Shown piece by piece: positions 33,051 through 46,019 of a DNA stretch of 64,000 bases. This DNA comes from Hofstenia miamia (lineage: Eukaryota; Xenacoelomorpha; Acoela). A program made the translations under genes and the position numbers. The stretch spans positions 319,153 to 383,152 of the forward strand of contig SCFE01000002.1 of NCBI GenBank assembly GCA_004352715.1, read 5' to 3'. Every line of letters starts with the position of its first letter. Position 1 is the first letter of the stretch. The notes beneath the pieces are model-generated. The model was not told the origin of the DNA and did no database searches. It worked only from the letters and a program-made list of their open reading frames with translations.

Positions 33051-34280
33051 AATCATGTGACAGTCAGTCTGGATCGTAAATCAAATATTAAATTTATGAG
33101 ACTGAAATCTCCTTCACATAAGCAGTACTGCAAGGAATTGTATTAACGGTGGTGACAAGACTATGTAACGTTGCGGGGACTTCATTACTATCAATAAATG
33201 CTCGCATGAACAACAGCGCAGTACTCTGAAAAACAAAACCTCTTACACAAGCGTTTGATTATTTTCATCATACCGAATATCAATCAAGTTAGCAGACCAT
33301 GTTGTTTTATCAAAGACCTTTATATCATCAAGAACTTCGGCATTGTTAAAAATCCTTGAATTCATTCGTCAATTGACATTGTTCACATGGCTCTGGAGAA
33401 ATGGGCCCGTATGAATTGATTTAACCTTGAAATTGGGAATTAACTAGACAGAATTAGGTTCCACTCACTTTAATACTTCTGAAAACTTCTCGCGTGATTT
33501 TCCTCCATTAATGACATGTTAATGTCATGGTATTTGTTTGCAACTCTCACGATAACATGGATAATTCACTGAGAGAATCAAATAGTAATCCCAGGTAACA
33601 CAAGACCTCTATACTACGGTTGCTCCTTTCCATTTCTGCGAGGATCAAGTGATGCATTTTTTAAATAAGTACAAAGTCCAGAGCAAGATGACCGAATAGC
33701 CTTAAGTGTGCGAAAGCGGTAAGAAAAACATCGTATATTATGAACTTGCTTATTATTTGGAGATTGATTGCAAATGCAAAATAGTGAATCCAAGAATAGC
33801 CTAAGATGATCACCGTTTGCAATATTTGTAACTGCATCATGTACAGCTTGTTCTAAACGATTAAGATGCAGAGATTTACAAAAGACCGTGGATGTAATTC
33901 ACTAAACTCAGCCGCTACTCCAGACGTTGACCCTACCATAATGGCCCATTACTGATAAATACAATCCAACATTCTTGAAGATATACATCATTAAAACTAT
34001 GTCAAAAATTTTACAAAAGATTCTGCAACATACTTTGCTGTTGGGGATGTTAACTGAACAATGCCCAAAAACACAAATTCAGATTTATTTGTACCGAGAA
34101 ATGCTTTGATATGAACAGCTAAAACTGAGTTTTGACTTAATATTGTAGATTCATCAATAAGTAGTGCAATTTTTTAATTATTTGTGACCGATATATCAAC
34201 AACATTCTTCTTCATCTCAGTTGCAATGTGAGCAGAAATTTGTGTTGCACTATATTGAGAATATATACATTAAAGTATAC
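33050..34280 (-). pseudogene. hAT-type transposase relic (KIAA1586/ZBED-like)
   Basis: Reading the minus strand with several frameshifts and stops gives, in order: SATQISAHIATEMKK; KIALLIDESTILSQNS with VHIKAFLG (34141-34175 and on); HLNRLEQAVHDAVTNI and LRLFLDSLFCICNQSP (about 33770-33867); SYRFRTLKAI; a degraded spacer; TLHSLVTTVNTIPCSTAY (33119-33170); and LIFDLRSRLTV (33059-33092). This is the order of a hAT transposase catalytic domain through its C-terminal dimerisation region, like those domesticated in vertebrate KIAA1586/ZBED relatives. Multiple disruptions show it is dead. Confidence 0.8.
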
Positions 34281-35898
34281 ATTAAAGTTCACTCCATTAA
34301 AAATTACCCAAATAATAAAATTTTCTTAAAAAAAGATTTGGAACCATGGCCCGATTTCTAGAACAATTTCATGAATCAAAGAATTTTAATCGCATCATTA
34401 AATGGAAGTAAACAGAAAAACACCTTCATACAAAGTCAATAGCGCAGCAGACCTCAATAGGGGATTTACAAACTGACCAAATCAGTTTAACTTTAAACAT
34501 TATGGTCAATCGATACTATTCTATATTTTCACTTTATAATTTCGGTGTTAATATGTAAATTACTTTATAAGAAAAAATATTTGGGTTGGAAAGGAATTTT
34601 TTAGCAATGAAAAATATTATCGTTTTGTAATATGTAAGGCAAAAATAATGCAATTGTTTTGTCACAGTCAACATAAGCACGCATTGGGTTTCACCCTAGG
34701 CAGGCTTCCCAGCGAGATAGCTTCTTAGATACATCATCAGCTCTTAATCGTCTCAAACTGGTGACGTCATTGCTGAGCGACCGAAAGTGCCCGTTTTGCC
34801 TATATTCAAGGTTTACGTTAATTTCCCGTTCCAACGGCAGCCATTTCTAACGAGTTACTTTGGATGTGTGGTAACGAGCTTTGTCGTCTAAGAAACGCAC
34901 ATGTGTTAAGTTTGATCGATTTTGAGGAATGGTAGTGTCCAGATGATCCCATTACCCCATTACCTGAAGTGAGGTTGGACAATGCCCGTGCGGTTCTTGC
35001 TAAGCAGTTCCAAATAGGCAATGCCTTTGAGTAATAGCAAACACTATGCATAGCCTAGCATAGGTGCAGTTCAGGTTTTGATGTGCATGAATGGCGACTG
35101 ACAGCATTAGTACATGAGCGCCAAAATCTAACGTTGGTGAAGGCAGAGGTCAAATAGAAGATCTCGCTGGTCACGGGGGATGTATCAAGAAATAATCCTA
35201 TGATTACAGAAAAGTAAGTTCAAAATTAAACAGTTGAAGTCATTATTGTTCGACCGCCATAAGCCAGTTCAATAGAAGGCGTGGATCGGAAATACATTGC
35301 TGCAATGGTCAGCATATTTGATCAATTTGAATATTATTGCATAACTACCATTCAGTTGAAATTTCCAAAATCGTAAGGTTGATCTAAGGCAAGCACATGT
35401 TTTGAAATGTTAAAAAGAATGATTTTGTTGTATGGATACCCAAACACTAATTCCGAAGTCGCTGAGCACTTACCTACACAGTCAAAACATTCAAAGTTGC
35501 TTCATCTGAAAAGCTAAGCATGAAAATTCTGTAGTTACTAACACTAAACAGCAATTCTGCATGTCTAGATCGTGTGAAATGTTTGATAAAGACAACCAAT
35601 TAAAATTTTCGAAGGTTCTTAGTAGAAATGTCCTGGGATTTCTCGATTTGCCCAAATGACATAGTCGTAATCAACGAAGAATGCGATAAATGTGTCGTAC
35701 TTTAGAAACACTCTAAACAGTTAAACTGCTTCAGCAGTTTTAATAGTTCACAACTACTTATTGAATTAAGATTTGATATATTTGGAAACATAAGTCAGAA
35801 TTCGCTAGTAGCATGTTCTTGATCTAAAATATCGATAACACACAATATGAACAATTTAATGTAGGAAATGCACTGAAAGCAGAGGCAGATAAATGACC
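34281..35898. other. No gene; GC-richer island of unknown origin
   Basis: Positions 34675-35185 are noticeably GC-richer than the neighbourhood and contain no convincing coding frame. A 77-codon minus frame (34818-35051) is not recognisable. It may be a SINE or the untranslated part of a retroelement. The rest is AT-rich. Confidence 0.4.
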
Positions 35899-36100
35899 GT
35901 ATCAAAAGAAGCATACAGTAGTGATGTGCGGTTACGGGGTGCGCGTAATTATTATTGAGTGCAGGTGGGTANAAAGGCAGAAAATTAATTAAAAATAGGT
36001 TTTCTCATTACCAACTACATTTGAAGNGTATCAAAAGAAGCATACAGTAGTGATGTGCGGTTACGGGGTGCGCGTAATTATTATTGAGTGCAGGTGGGTA
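35899..36100. repeat. 73-bp repeat and misplaced 54-bp block between single Ns
   Basis: 35899-35971 is repeated exactly at 36028-36100. Between the copies, bounded by single Ns at 35972 and 36027, lies a 54-bp block identical to 37073-37126. The arrangement indicates a faulty gap fill, not a natural repeat. Confidence 0.88.
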
Positions 36101-37355
36101 TAATTAAGCTTCCCATTCCACATTGCAAAAAAATTTCTTTAGAATAATTCTTAAGAATTAATTGTTTGGAAAAATTAACACACTAAAATTCATTTTTTGG
36201 TACGAGCAGATACGGGTAAGAAAGTACTTTTTTGACGGGTGAGTGCGGCACTAAAGCTCTAACCACACAGCAGCAGCACACAGTGCGTTCATTGGAAGAC
36301 AAACCTAATGTGGAAAATACACACTACCTTTTTTGCAAACCCATTTTAATTTTTCATGCGTTGTTGAAATTACATTACGGAATGACGCCCCATTCATGTA
36401 CCCAAATAAACAAAAATATGTGAAACGGAGTATGGGACATAATCAGAGCTGTAAATGAGCTAATAGTTTACTCGCGAGACCATGCCAGGCTCAAGCGTAA
36501 CCACCCAAGCCCAAATCTCGGTGGGAATATAATATAATACTCAAGAATTAATGTAAATTACGCTTAAGCTTAACATGGAATCATAAGGCCAATGAAAAAG
36601 GTGCCCAACACTAATCGGCTGGCCTATTCAAATTGACTTACTGGAAATAAAACATTGCGATTTTCCAACAAGAATATTCTGAATTAGAGCAAATTGAAAA
36701 ATAACGAAATTAATGAGGTCTCAAACGAACAAAATTTAAAAAATGAATAAATTAATTCTCATTTGTAATTGATTTCTTAATTGTGAATTTTAAGCAAGAT
36801 ATTAACGCATAGGTTTACGTTGCGGTTTTATTTAAATAAGTGATAGCAAATATTTGTAGTACAAATATTACTCAGAAACAAACCTATTTAAAGGAATACT
36901 TAAAGGAATGTTAAACCCGTGGGTTGTTAACCAATACATCAGTGATTTTCACACAAAATGTGAAATACATAACCGTTCTTCTCTAGACTAAAGTTAACTA
37001 GGAATTTAGGAAACTGATTATAACAGTAAAAATGATCAAAAATCGTGTAATAACTACTTTCGAACGATCGTAAAAGGCAGAAAATTAATTAAAAATAGGT
37101 TTTCTCATTACCAACTACATTTGAAGTTTGTCACAATGAGCCTCTGTATATTATCATTTTGAATGTCAAATGTGTCCACATCCCAAAATCTATAACAAGA
37201 AGCTAACGAAGTCGTTTGCATAAAAATCTGTGAAGCATTCGAATAAGCCCGATTCAAACCAGAAATATTAACTAAAATAATTATCAGGATTCTGACAACA
37301 TTTTAAAAAGTTATGTTTGCTGTGAAAAGGAAAACTCACCACTTAATGTGAAGTC
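36101..37355. other. No gene recognised
   Basis: AT-rich. A GC-richer patch at about 36205-36245 (ACGGGT, GAGTGCGGCACTA) loosely inverts the GTGCGG block at 35924 and may be the other end of a small element. No coding signal. Confidence 0.4.
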
Positions 37356-38774
37356 CACATATGTTCAAAACTGATACAAGTTACCATTAAATTCAAAAGG
37401 GCGAGTTCAAATTGTCCACAACAAGGCAGACACCTAAGTTCAAAGAATGCAAAGAAACTTTTAGATCTGTAGCAAATTGATATAACCTATTTATAATACT
37501 ACAAATGAAGGTTGATTCATTGTATTGCATACTTGATCTGCTAGAGACAGAAAGTAATCATTTGAGTCTTAAGATAAATACTAAGCATTTAATATAATTC
37601 GCTGGAGATATAAATGCATTCATTCTAAATCAATATATCATCCAGATCAGTACAGTACTATAACCTAAAATTCCCTGTTTAACAGTAGTATAAAAGATAA
37701 AAGAATAAACGTATGCAGAGATTTAGCAAGTCCGCCTTTTAAGCGGAAAATTCCCCTGAATTATTTTTCCCCTTAAGTGAAAGTATTACATTGATAATAA
37801 TTTCAATAATTTCGCTTCAAACATGCAATGCATGTTACATCATTTTTCTAAGAATGCCAGCATTTTTAATCCATTTCTCCAAGGCTTTGATTTCACTCAA
37901 TCTTTTCTTTAATGAAAAACCTTGCTTTGTGGTTCTTGCGAGCTTCACATGGAAATGCATCTGTTCAAAGATGCCTTTTTCCTTGAAACATTGGAACCTG
38001 GTTATGGGAAAACGTGATTTCGAAACAGTAATGTTGTCAGTGCAGACTAGTATTGAGGGAAAATNCACATATGTTCAAAACTGATACAAGTTACCATTAA
38101 ATTCAAAAGGGCGAGTTCAAATTGTCCACAACAAGGCAGACACCTAAGTTCAAAGAATGCAAAGAAACTTTTAGATCTGTAGCAAATTGATATAACCTAT
38201 TTATAATACTACAAATGAAGGTTGATTCATTGTATTGCATACTTGATCTGCTAGAGACAGAAAGTAATCATTTGAGTCTTAAGATAAATACTAAGCATTT
38301 AATATAATTCGCTGGAGATATAAATGCATTCATTCTAAATCAATATATCATCCAGATCAGTACAGTACTATAACCTAAAATTCCCTGTTTAACAGTAGTA
38401 TAAAAGATAAAAGAATAAACGTATGCAGAGATTTAGCAAGTCCGCCTTTTAAGCGGAAAATTCCCCTGAATTATTTTTCCCCTTAAGTGAAAGTATTACA
38501 TTGATAATAATTTCAATAATTTCGCTTCAAACATGCAATGCATGTTACATCATTTTTCTAAGAATGCCAGCATTTTTAATCCATTTCTCCAAGGCTTTGA
38601 TTTCACTCAATCTTTTCTTTAATGAAAAACCTTGCTTTGTGGTTCTTGTGAGCTTCACATGGAAATGCATCTGTTCAAAGATGCCTTTTTCCTTGAAACA
38701 TTGGAACCTGGTTATGGGAAAACGTGATTTCGAAACAGTAATGTTGTCAGTGCAGACTAGTATTGAGGGAAAAT
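37356..38774. repeat. 709-bp duplication joined by a single N
   Basis: 37356-38064 is repeated at 38066-38774, both 709 bp, with one base change noticed (GCGAGC versus GTGAGC). Only the second copy continues into unique sequence on the right and only the first on the left. The single N at 38065 marks the join. It is a false duplication, possibly of two alleles. The near-identical open frames it contains are therefore one locus. Confidence 0.9.
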
Positions 38775-39561
38775 CAATTGGCAATTTTAAAGCTATTGTA
38801 AAAGAAATGCATGCAATAAAACCAGGGTGATGTCTCAAAAGCTGTGCGAATGCCAATGCAAAAAAATTTTTAAACCTACTGTGCCTTTGAAATATTCGGC
38901 ATTAAGACAGCATCTTTCACTGACAAAAATTTTCAGAAATCATTTTTACGGCATATTTTGTTTTCAGTACTTTTCATTATATTACTAATTAGCGACAACT
39001 GAATAAAAAAGGAAACAAAAAAATTCAAAAAATTTTATTTTTAGGTCATACTTAAACGTCCATTGACCAAACTCCATTAAAAGACTTACAATTTAACTTC
39101 TGAAGGCAGACAACTAAATAACGTATAAAAATATATTTTTTACTCAGCAGCAATATTCTTTGGAAAAAGTTAATGTATTTATATATTGCCTTATTTACTA
39201 TGTAGGTTGTTTTAATAAAATATTTTCTGAAGAACTAGGTGGTAATAATTTCCTGTACTTAGCGCTAAGAATTTGATGCAAGGATTTTCTGATGGGTAAT
39301 CTCAGTAGTGAAAACGTTCAGTGATTAACATCGTGGCGATACTGTTCAGAACAAAATTGTCAAAATATTCCAAAAAAACCGCTTAAAATGCATTTAATTA
39401 TTCTTTTTGATTTTATCATTTAGAGAATATGTGTTAATCTACGAATGTCAATATTGGCAACCTGAAAAGTAGGACGTTAGGAAATGTCCTCTCCTGAATA
39501 TGTCACTGATAATGTGCATTTGTGAATAAATACAAATGAAGTTGCCAATTAAGCTGCTTAC
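38775..39561. other. No gene recognised
   Basis: AT-rich sequence with no exon-like island, probably intronic to the long CELF isoform. Confidence 0.45.
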
Positions 39562-39690
39562 CCATACATATTTGACGATTTCTCAGACCATATTGATGAG
39601 GGACTTAGGAATTGTGAATAGGTCGACGCGTCGAACTGAAACTTCGGTTTGGAAGCCACGGATGAATGTGGTGGCGAGTACAAATAAGGC
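39562..39690 (-). CDS. celf: Candidate upstream N-terminal exon of CELF
   Basis: Acceptor TGCTTTTTAG and donor TATGG|GTAAGC bound 129 nt that are GC-richer than the flanks and open in one frame: PYLYSPPHSSVASKPKFQFD, then ASTYSQFLSPSSIWSEKSSN and MYG. It ends with two bases (GG) that join the first base of the RRM1 exon at 25015 to give [14 protein letters not shown] in frame. Serine/proline/tyrosine-rich composition suits a disordered N-terminus. Phase match plus strong splice sites make this likely, but a different minus-strand gene cannot be excluded. Confidence 0.6.
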
Positions 39691-40459
39691 CTAAAAAGCA
39701 ATAAAATAGGATAACCAAAACAATTCTGCATATAGGAATATAATATATATTCATGAGGCGAAATAAAACAAATGTCCTCTAATTACTGAACAGTTAACAC
39801 TTTTTTCAATCATGACCATTGACGTCAATGCATATATTTTCAACATACAAACAAACAGTAGTAGTCAATAACGCCACGAAGTATGGGCGAAAACTTGTAA
39901 AGAAAAAATGTGAGATTAGGGATGAGGATACATTAAGTTCCACCACTAAACTACTTGTTCCACTGAAATTTCAACTGCTATTTAGAAAATCTATTTTAAA
40001 ATAATGCATAAAGAAAGTTAAATAATTATACAAAAATAAATCCCTATATGAAATTTCAAATAATAATGCTTTTCCGCTACCACTCACTCTTTAAAATAAT
40101 TTTATAAAAAATTTTTGTTGCAAACGATGATGCCCAATTAAAATATCAACAAATAAAGTATTTTTCAGGGAACTTTAACTGCAAAGTTTAACCTAGTGTT
40201 TTTTGCCAAATTTAAGTGCAGCAAAATTGAAATTTAAAATATCAAAGTTGCAAACACTCAGTATTGGGAAGAAATGGGATCAATGTATATACTATGTGAC
40301 CAATTTCGGACAGATTCGGCTGCGTCGTTGCTTCCTTAGATAAAGAGCTGACTATCAACATACATTGTCGAAAGTGTAGAACTCCAACCACTGAAACATT
40401 GTCAATGGTGTCAATGTAATCGCCTGCTTGCAAGAAATAGGCAATTAGTCTTTATCTAC

Positions 40460-40529
40460 ATTTCACGGCCAAATTTTCGAGTTCCAGGTGCAGTCTCGAC
40501 TTCGACACAAATGGCTTTGGGTTGGCTAT
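40460..40529 (-). other. Candidate 5' exon upstream of the 39.6-kb CELF exon
   Basis: Acceptor CTTATGCAG, 70 nt, donor GAAAT|GTAGAT. In the frame matching the next exon it reads AICVEVETAPGTRKFGRE and ends AT, so the junction would create ATG-CCT (start of MPYLYSPPHSS). It could be a coding exon or a 5' UTR exon whose start codon is split by an intron. The donor is only moderate. Confidence 0.4.
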
Positions 40530-43200
40530 CTGCATAAGCACACAGTTAAGGTAACTAGCTGCTCACATGGCCTCCTTATTACCTGAACATTAGGAATTGT
40601 GAAAAATTAAATTTTTTAAAATATTGGAATTTTTAATGAAATATTGCAATTTTTTTCAAGTATTTCAGACGCAGTAATACACTTTAGTACACATTTTGAA
40701 CATTATGTTAGAGAATGTTCACCAGTATTTGTGTCCATATCTCAGGTTTCCATATTTCGTAATAGGCTTGGATAAAATTGCTGGAAAATTCGCAAAAAAA
40801 CATTCAATTTATATTTAAAATAATTATACATGCAAGCAGAGCCAAACTATTGGGAAAATTAAGAATCAACCGGATTGTTCAAATTAACATGGGAAATCCT
40901 TATGAAATCAACAAACGTATCCCCACTTTTCACGATAATTAATTCAGAGAAAATGTCAAAAAATTAGTATTGGCCAAAATATATTTGCTATAGAATTAAA
41001 ATCAAATGGTAATTTAGCAGCGGGTGATTCGAATCTAATCTGAATATTTGCTTCCACAAAAGGTATATCTAAATTAAAAAGCCCGACGGCTTTTAAGTAA
41101 TTTATTGAAAACATCTTCGAATATTTGCGAATCAAAACTACATGCATTTATTTATATTGGAACTTGGAATTTAAAACTTATATTATACTCGAAGAAGAAT
41201 TTGAGCGGAAATCACTACTGCCTCAAGTCTCAAACTGGGACAGACTTGAGAGTTCTATAAGTGTTAAATGAACTGATAAAATTTCACCAAGGATACATAG
41301 ATACTAATTTTAAAAGAGTTCAAAATTCAACATTCTATGGCAAACAATGGTTCATGTTGTCTTTATGTTGTCAAAAATATTGTAAAATGGGTTTTTGTAT
41401 GTAATCTTTCTGCATGAAAGAAAATGCAATGATACTTCAAAACTTTTTGCTCTAAGATTAAGAAATCGGAAAAATAGATTTGAATTGAATCTAAAAAGTG
41501 TAAAAACCATTTACCATATAGGCATAGCTAATGTCGACGAATGCAATGCATCACAAGTGTTTACATTGCAAAGCGATTTGTTTATAAAGTGAATGCATTG
41601 TAACACGTGTATGTACGACGAATGGCAAAAATTTGTATGGAAACGAGTTATTGTTTTAAATATCGCATTCTGATTTTTAATCTTAAAAACAACTTCCAAG
41701 ATACACTTTGTTTATATCTTTATTTATACCCAATTTTAGTACCAGGTTTTAAATGAAAGACAGTCCAGGAGTTCGCTATCTCATTTTCCAGTGCTAAAAA
41801 TATTTTAAGGAATTTTCAAAACCTCTTATCTAACGCAACGGTCAACAAAATTTAAAAAAGTAAAGAAAATATACATTTTTACGCTTATAGTTCTTATAAA
41901 AAGTACACAACTGACCCTAATCAACAATATATTAATTCAGGTTTAATTTTTATAAATTTATAAATTGAAATAATTTGAGAATTTACAATTTTTTTAAATG
42001 GTGTACATAGTGTTGCATATTAGATACTGCAAGAGTTGAAAGTGTTGCGTTTCTCTTCAAAGACATGGCTTGATAAATAAAAACCCGAAAATTATTTTTT
42101 TAGATCTTCAAAGCCACTTCCCAACTTAAACACATATGTTTATGTACACATTAAGTTTTTTATTTAAATAATTGTAAAACTTTTTTGTAATCGCAAAAAG
42201 ATTTCCAAAATGGAACTAATCATTGGGAAAAGAAATTTGCAGATTTCGAATTTAGATAGTCTATTAAACAATTGACATGGTCCGATTAGTGGTACGTCGC
42301 GTATTAATTGTCAGTAGGCAATTTCAGTTTTTAATAATAATCAGATAAATTGAATTTGACACTTGCATAAAATGTATATGCATTTAGATTCGCACGTTCC
42401 TATTTTTTTCAGAATCGCCAAATTCATTTGAAATAAATTATTTTGATGTAGAGACCTTAGCTTCTGCATATTAATTTCACTGTATCAATGCATTTGATTT
42501 CAGTGATCCTTCTATTAATTTATTAATTATATATTCTTATTATCTTTGTTTTTAGTTTTTTTCTAATTTTAAGATGGATTTCCCCTAATCCAAAAAACAA
42601 TTCATTCCAGAATCTCAAACGGCTTTTGGAAGAGATGGAATTAAGCAACACCTTCCAATCAACTTTATTGCAATACAAAATCAATCTACAGCTGCGGCCT
42701 GTCAAATTCTTGCACTTTGTGCTCAGAATAGAGAAAATCTAGTGATTATATTCGATCGAAAACACCGCTTGCTTAATCTTTCATCAGATTGGAAGAAGCG
42801 TCGTTTTGGGTTGATTGTTTAACCTGCTTTTAATCAGGGAAGAAATTATTTGGGGAGACCTTGTGGCATGTATTGAAAAACTGATTAAGCCAGCTAACTC
42901 ACTATTACGATGATTTTGCAAATAGAGAGTACATAAAGCTTCTAAGAAATCGCTCAGTTTTTGAAATTTTTAATTAAATTACGTTGTGATATATTACGTA
43001 AGCTGCTAGTTTGCATCTATAGATCAGATGTACGTGAAAGTTGTAATTACGCAGGTACAATTGATTTTCTCGCTAGATACTTTGTTTCACATTCTATCCA
43101 TTCACAAGACTATCATGAATTTAAAAAGTTGTTGGATATATTTGTAGAAACTTCCTGCAGCAGCACCCTGAGTTTTTTAGTTGAAACAGTCGGGGTTACT
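40530..43200. other. No gene recognised
   Basis: AT-rich DNA. A 51-nt phase-compatible block at 41743-41793 is too weak to call an exon. Nothing else identified. Confidence 0.4.
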
Positions 43201-43206
43201 CTACCA

Positions 43207-43441
43207 GTCAACGGACTGAAGAGTGGGTGGCAACAGATCTGCTCTGGCACTTCCCCTAGAAGTGTGCAGGCCGGCTTAATCATGCTTGCCCTCTGGCGAC
43301 CCCTGGCACGCAGAGTGCTGATCTGTGTTGAGTCTGATCAGCAGAGAGTGAAGCCGAAGGCCGAGCTTCATGAGAGGGTTGCGCCTCTCTACAGCTTTCG
43401 CCAACCAAGGCTACTAACTGAGGTAACTCGTGAGCACCTGC
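43207..43441 (+). repeat. GC-rich interspersed repeat, copy 1
   Basis: About 235 bp, GC-rich, sharing long stretches (AAGCCGAAGGCCGA, GAGAGGGTTGCGCCTCTCT, CCAAGGCTACTAAC, GAGCACCTG) with the inverse complement of 49562-49795. It inflates a spurious 170-codon frame at 42961-43473. It is a member of a dispersed family, with no coding similarity recognised. Confidence 0.8.
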
Positions 43442-46019
43442 GTCTGCCTGTTATGGAGATCCTGATTATTTAGGAGATATTTATACACTTGNATATAATC
43501 CCTTGCCTCAATAAGTAACTTTGGCCCTAGTGAAGAAAAAATGTTCCTGCCACGTTGATGTTTAGAATCCTTAGCTTTCAGGAATTTTTTTAAATCTTAA
43601 AAGTGCGATTTTTTTACTATTTATATGTCTTTTCTCACTCTCTATGTGGTAAATTGATCAGTGAAGCCATGAACTTATATAACTAACTGGACTGGAACAA
43701 ATTATCATTTACGCCGCAACATTTCAGCGATTTCCCTCGATCATTTATTAATTTCCTTCTTCTATTAGTGAATTGCAGAGTGGAATTAATAAATAACTGA
43801 GTGAAATTGGCCAAATGTTGCTCTAATTTATTTATTTGTTCCAGTCCATTTAGCGTTATAGAAGTTTATGGTGAAGCTGTATTAAAAATTTCAAACTTCG
43901 TATCTCAGGTCCCAATTAACATTAAATTTAAAATCAGCATCGATATGACTGTTGAAATTTAGCTTTATTTATTCGTGCTGAANTTGGGTTCCCAGTTGAA
44001 ACAGTAATTTTTCTCTCACCTTTGAAAGTTTACGCATTATTTTACAAATGTATTTGTGTATTTGCAGAACATGTAAAGATAGATTTCAAACGAATGCAGT
44101 AGATTATACTCTTGGCCAGACTAGTGTATAACCCGCCTCATTTTCATATTGATAAAAAAATCCAAAACCACTTACACTATTCTTGCATTGATTAAGAATC
44201 GATTTTACCGTTTTTGCTTTTATATATTATATTGTCCAAAGAAAACGAACATATTCTAAATATAGTTTAATCGGAAGTCATGAAAGTTGAGAATTTTTTA
44301 ATATATATTGTTCATAAAAATTTGAGGAAAGTTTTAAGATACTGTGCAAAACTTTTTATTGATAACAGCTGTGCATTGGCAAACATTTTTTACATTGATT
44401 TGGGTGCAAGAAGTTATTTCGATTTAAAATATAGCCAGAATGATTATCAGAGTTTTGTATCGGTTTTAGGAGTTGCTTCTTTACTGTTGTCTTACTATGT
44501 CGCTTTTCGCAATGCCTTTCAATAATTCTGAGCTTCTACACAATTCCACTGTTTGGGCCTGACTAAAATTATTGCAAACGATAACATCGGGAAATCCATT
44601 GTGAAAACCTTAATAATCAATATAATGCGATGTTTTTTGCGTAACTATGCTTTTGCATGATGATATTCCTTTACGTGCATAACTCCGCATTGATTTGTGT
44701 TTTTTCGTATCTAAAATGAATATTTCATTATATTGTACGAATTTGTGTTTATAATCAGGTATATTTAGCATTTAGTTTTTGTATGATATAGCTATAATTA
44801 CTATAGATGTTATGCTTTTTTTGTTTACGGACATTTTCAAATGTGCACCTTCAAAAGAATTACAAAATCCGTCAAGAAAGCACAAGTGGAAGTGTATATG
44901 ATTTCTAGAAAGTTAAGTTATTTACTACGTATATGTACAATAGAAGCTTTGATTTTAAGAGGGAAATGGTTTAGGAAAACCCGCAAAAAACGTAATGTAT
45001 AATTTACACAGTACTGCATTTTAAACTATTGTTTTTAGTTGTTCCGAGCCACAGCACAACCTAATGCATGTTTACGTATACTAAACAAAAATTTTTTACT
45101 GTTGGCGGACAACTGTTGGGTTTCAAATTGCCTCAAACCGCAGAAATATATAAATATAATTTTTAATCAATGAATTGCTTCATATGACATTTCTTATGAA
45201 TTCTATTTATTTTAAATAAACTACATAAAATTATGAATTCTATATTGTAACTCTACAATGGTTGGTTTCTTAAAAGTTCCCAAATCCTACAACACATCAA
45301 TATGATTTTTTATCTATACATTGCTTATTTAACATATATATTATGATTTTACATTAAACAAAATATTTGTTCTGTTATATCTCAACAATTGTAGGTTTTT
45401 CAAACGCTTACATCTTCTACAACATTTAATTTATAACATAGACATTAGTTCACTAATGCTAATGGCCAACAAGAAACAAAGAAAATTATATGGTAAACAA
45501 AAATTTCGATTTTGTATTTTCATTTCATATTCTAGTATAATATACATTGTATATTTTACGTTATTTTTATGTCTTTTGTATTAAATTTTTTAACATAAAA
45601 TGCTATCCCCCCAATCAAGAAAATAAATTGACGCCACTGTGCAAGAAGCAAACTCAATACTGATAAAAATAACACATGCTGTATTTGCATCTAGTTTAAA
45701 TGTTATATATGCACCAAAAATAAAAATCTTTGTAAATGCTGCACGATCATATGTAATCCAAGACATGTCTACGTGTTACATAGAAACGGGAACCACTCGC
45801 TTTAAACGGCAAATTATAGTATACTTTTTCACAGACCAAACAAAGTTATATAGTTTCAAATATTCAAAAATTGGCTTAGAATTAATAATAGTTAAAATAC
45901 AATCCAATTATTTCTCACTGAAACAAGCTGATTGTAGAACATTGCACTAAGTGCCACCGTTAAAATTTGTTCATACGATACTGGAAATATGTATTCGGCG
46001 AACCTGCGATTTTGAATAA
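43442..46019. other. No gene recognised
   Basis: AT-rich. Single Ns at 43492 and 43983 mark uncertain bases or joins. Open frames at 44280-44525 and 45639-45950 have no recognisable family. Confidence 0.4.

Noticed and set aside
34818-35051. 77-codon minus ORF in a GC-richer island, considered as another CELF first exon
   Set aside because: ATG-led frames stop quickly and no GT donor keeps a frame compatible with exon 25015.
37791-38856. Duplicated ORFs on both strands resembling a small gene family
   Set aside because: They arise from the 709-bp false duplication. One locus only, with no recognisable domain.
41743-41793. 51-nt phase-compatible exon candidate
   Set aside because: Weak donor (GTACTA), AT-rich, and an open frame this short is expected by chance.
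42961-43473. Longest non-relic plus-strand ORF (170 codons)
   Set aside because: Its second half is the GC-rich dispersed repeat also found inverted at 49.6 kb. The first half has AT-driven composition. No domain seen.
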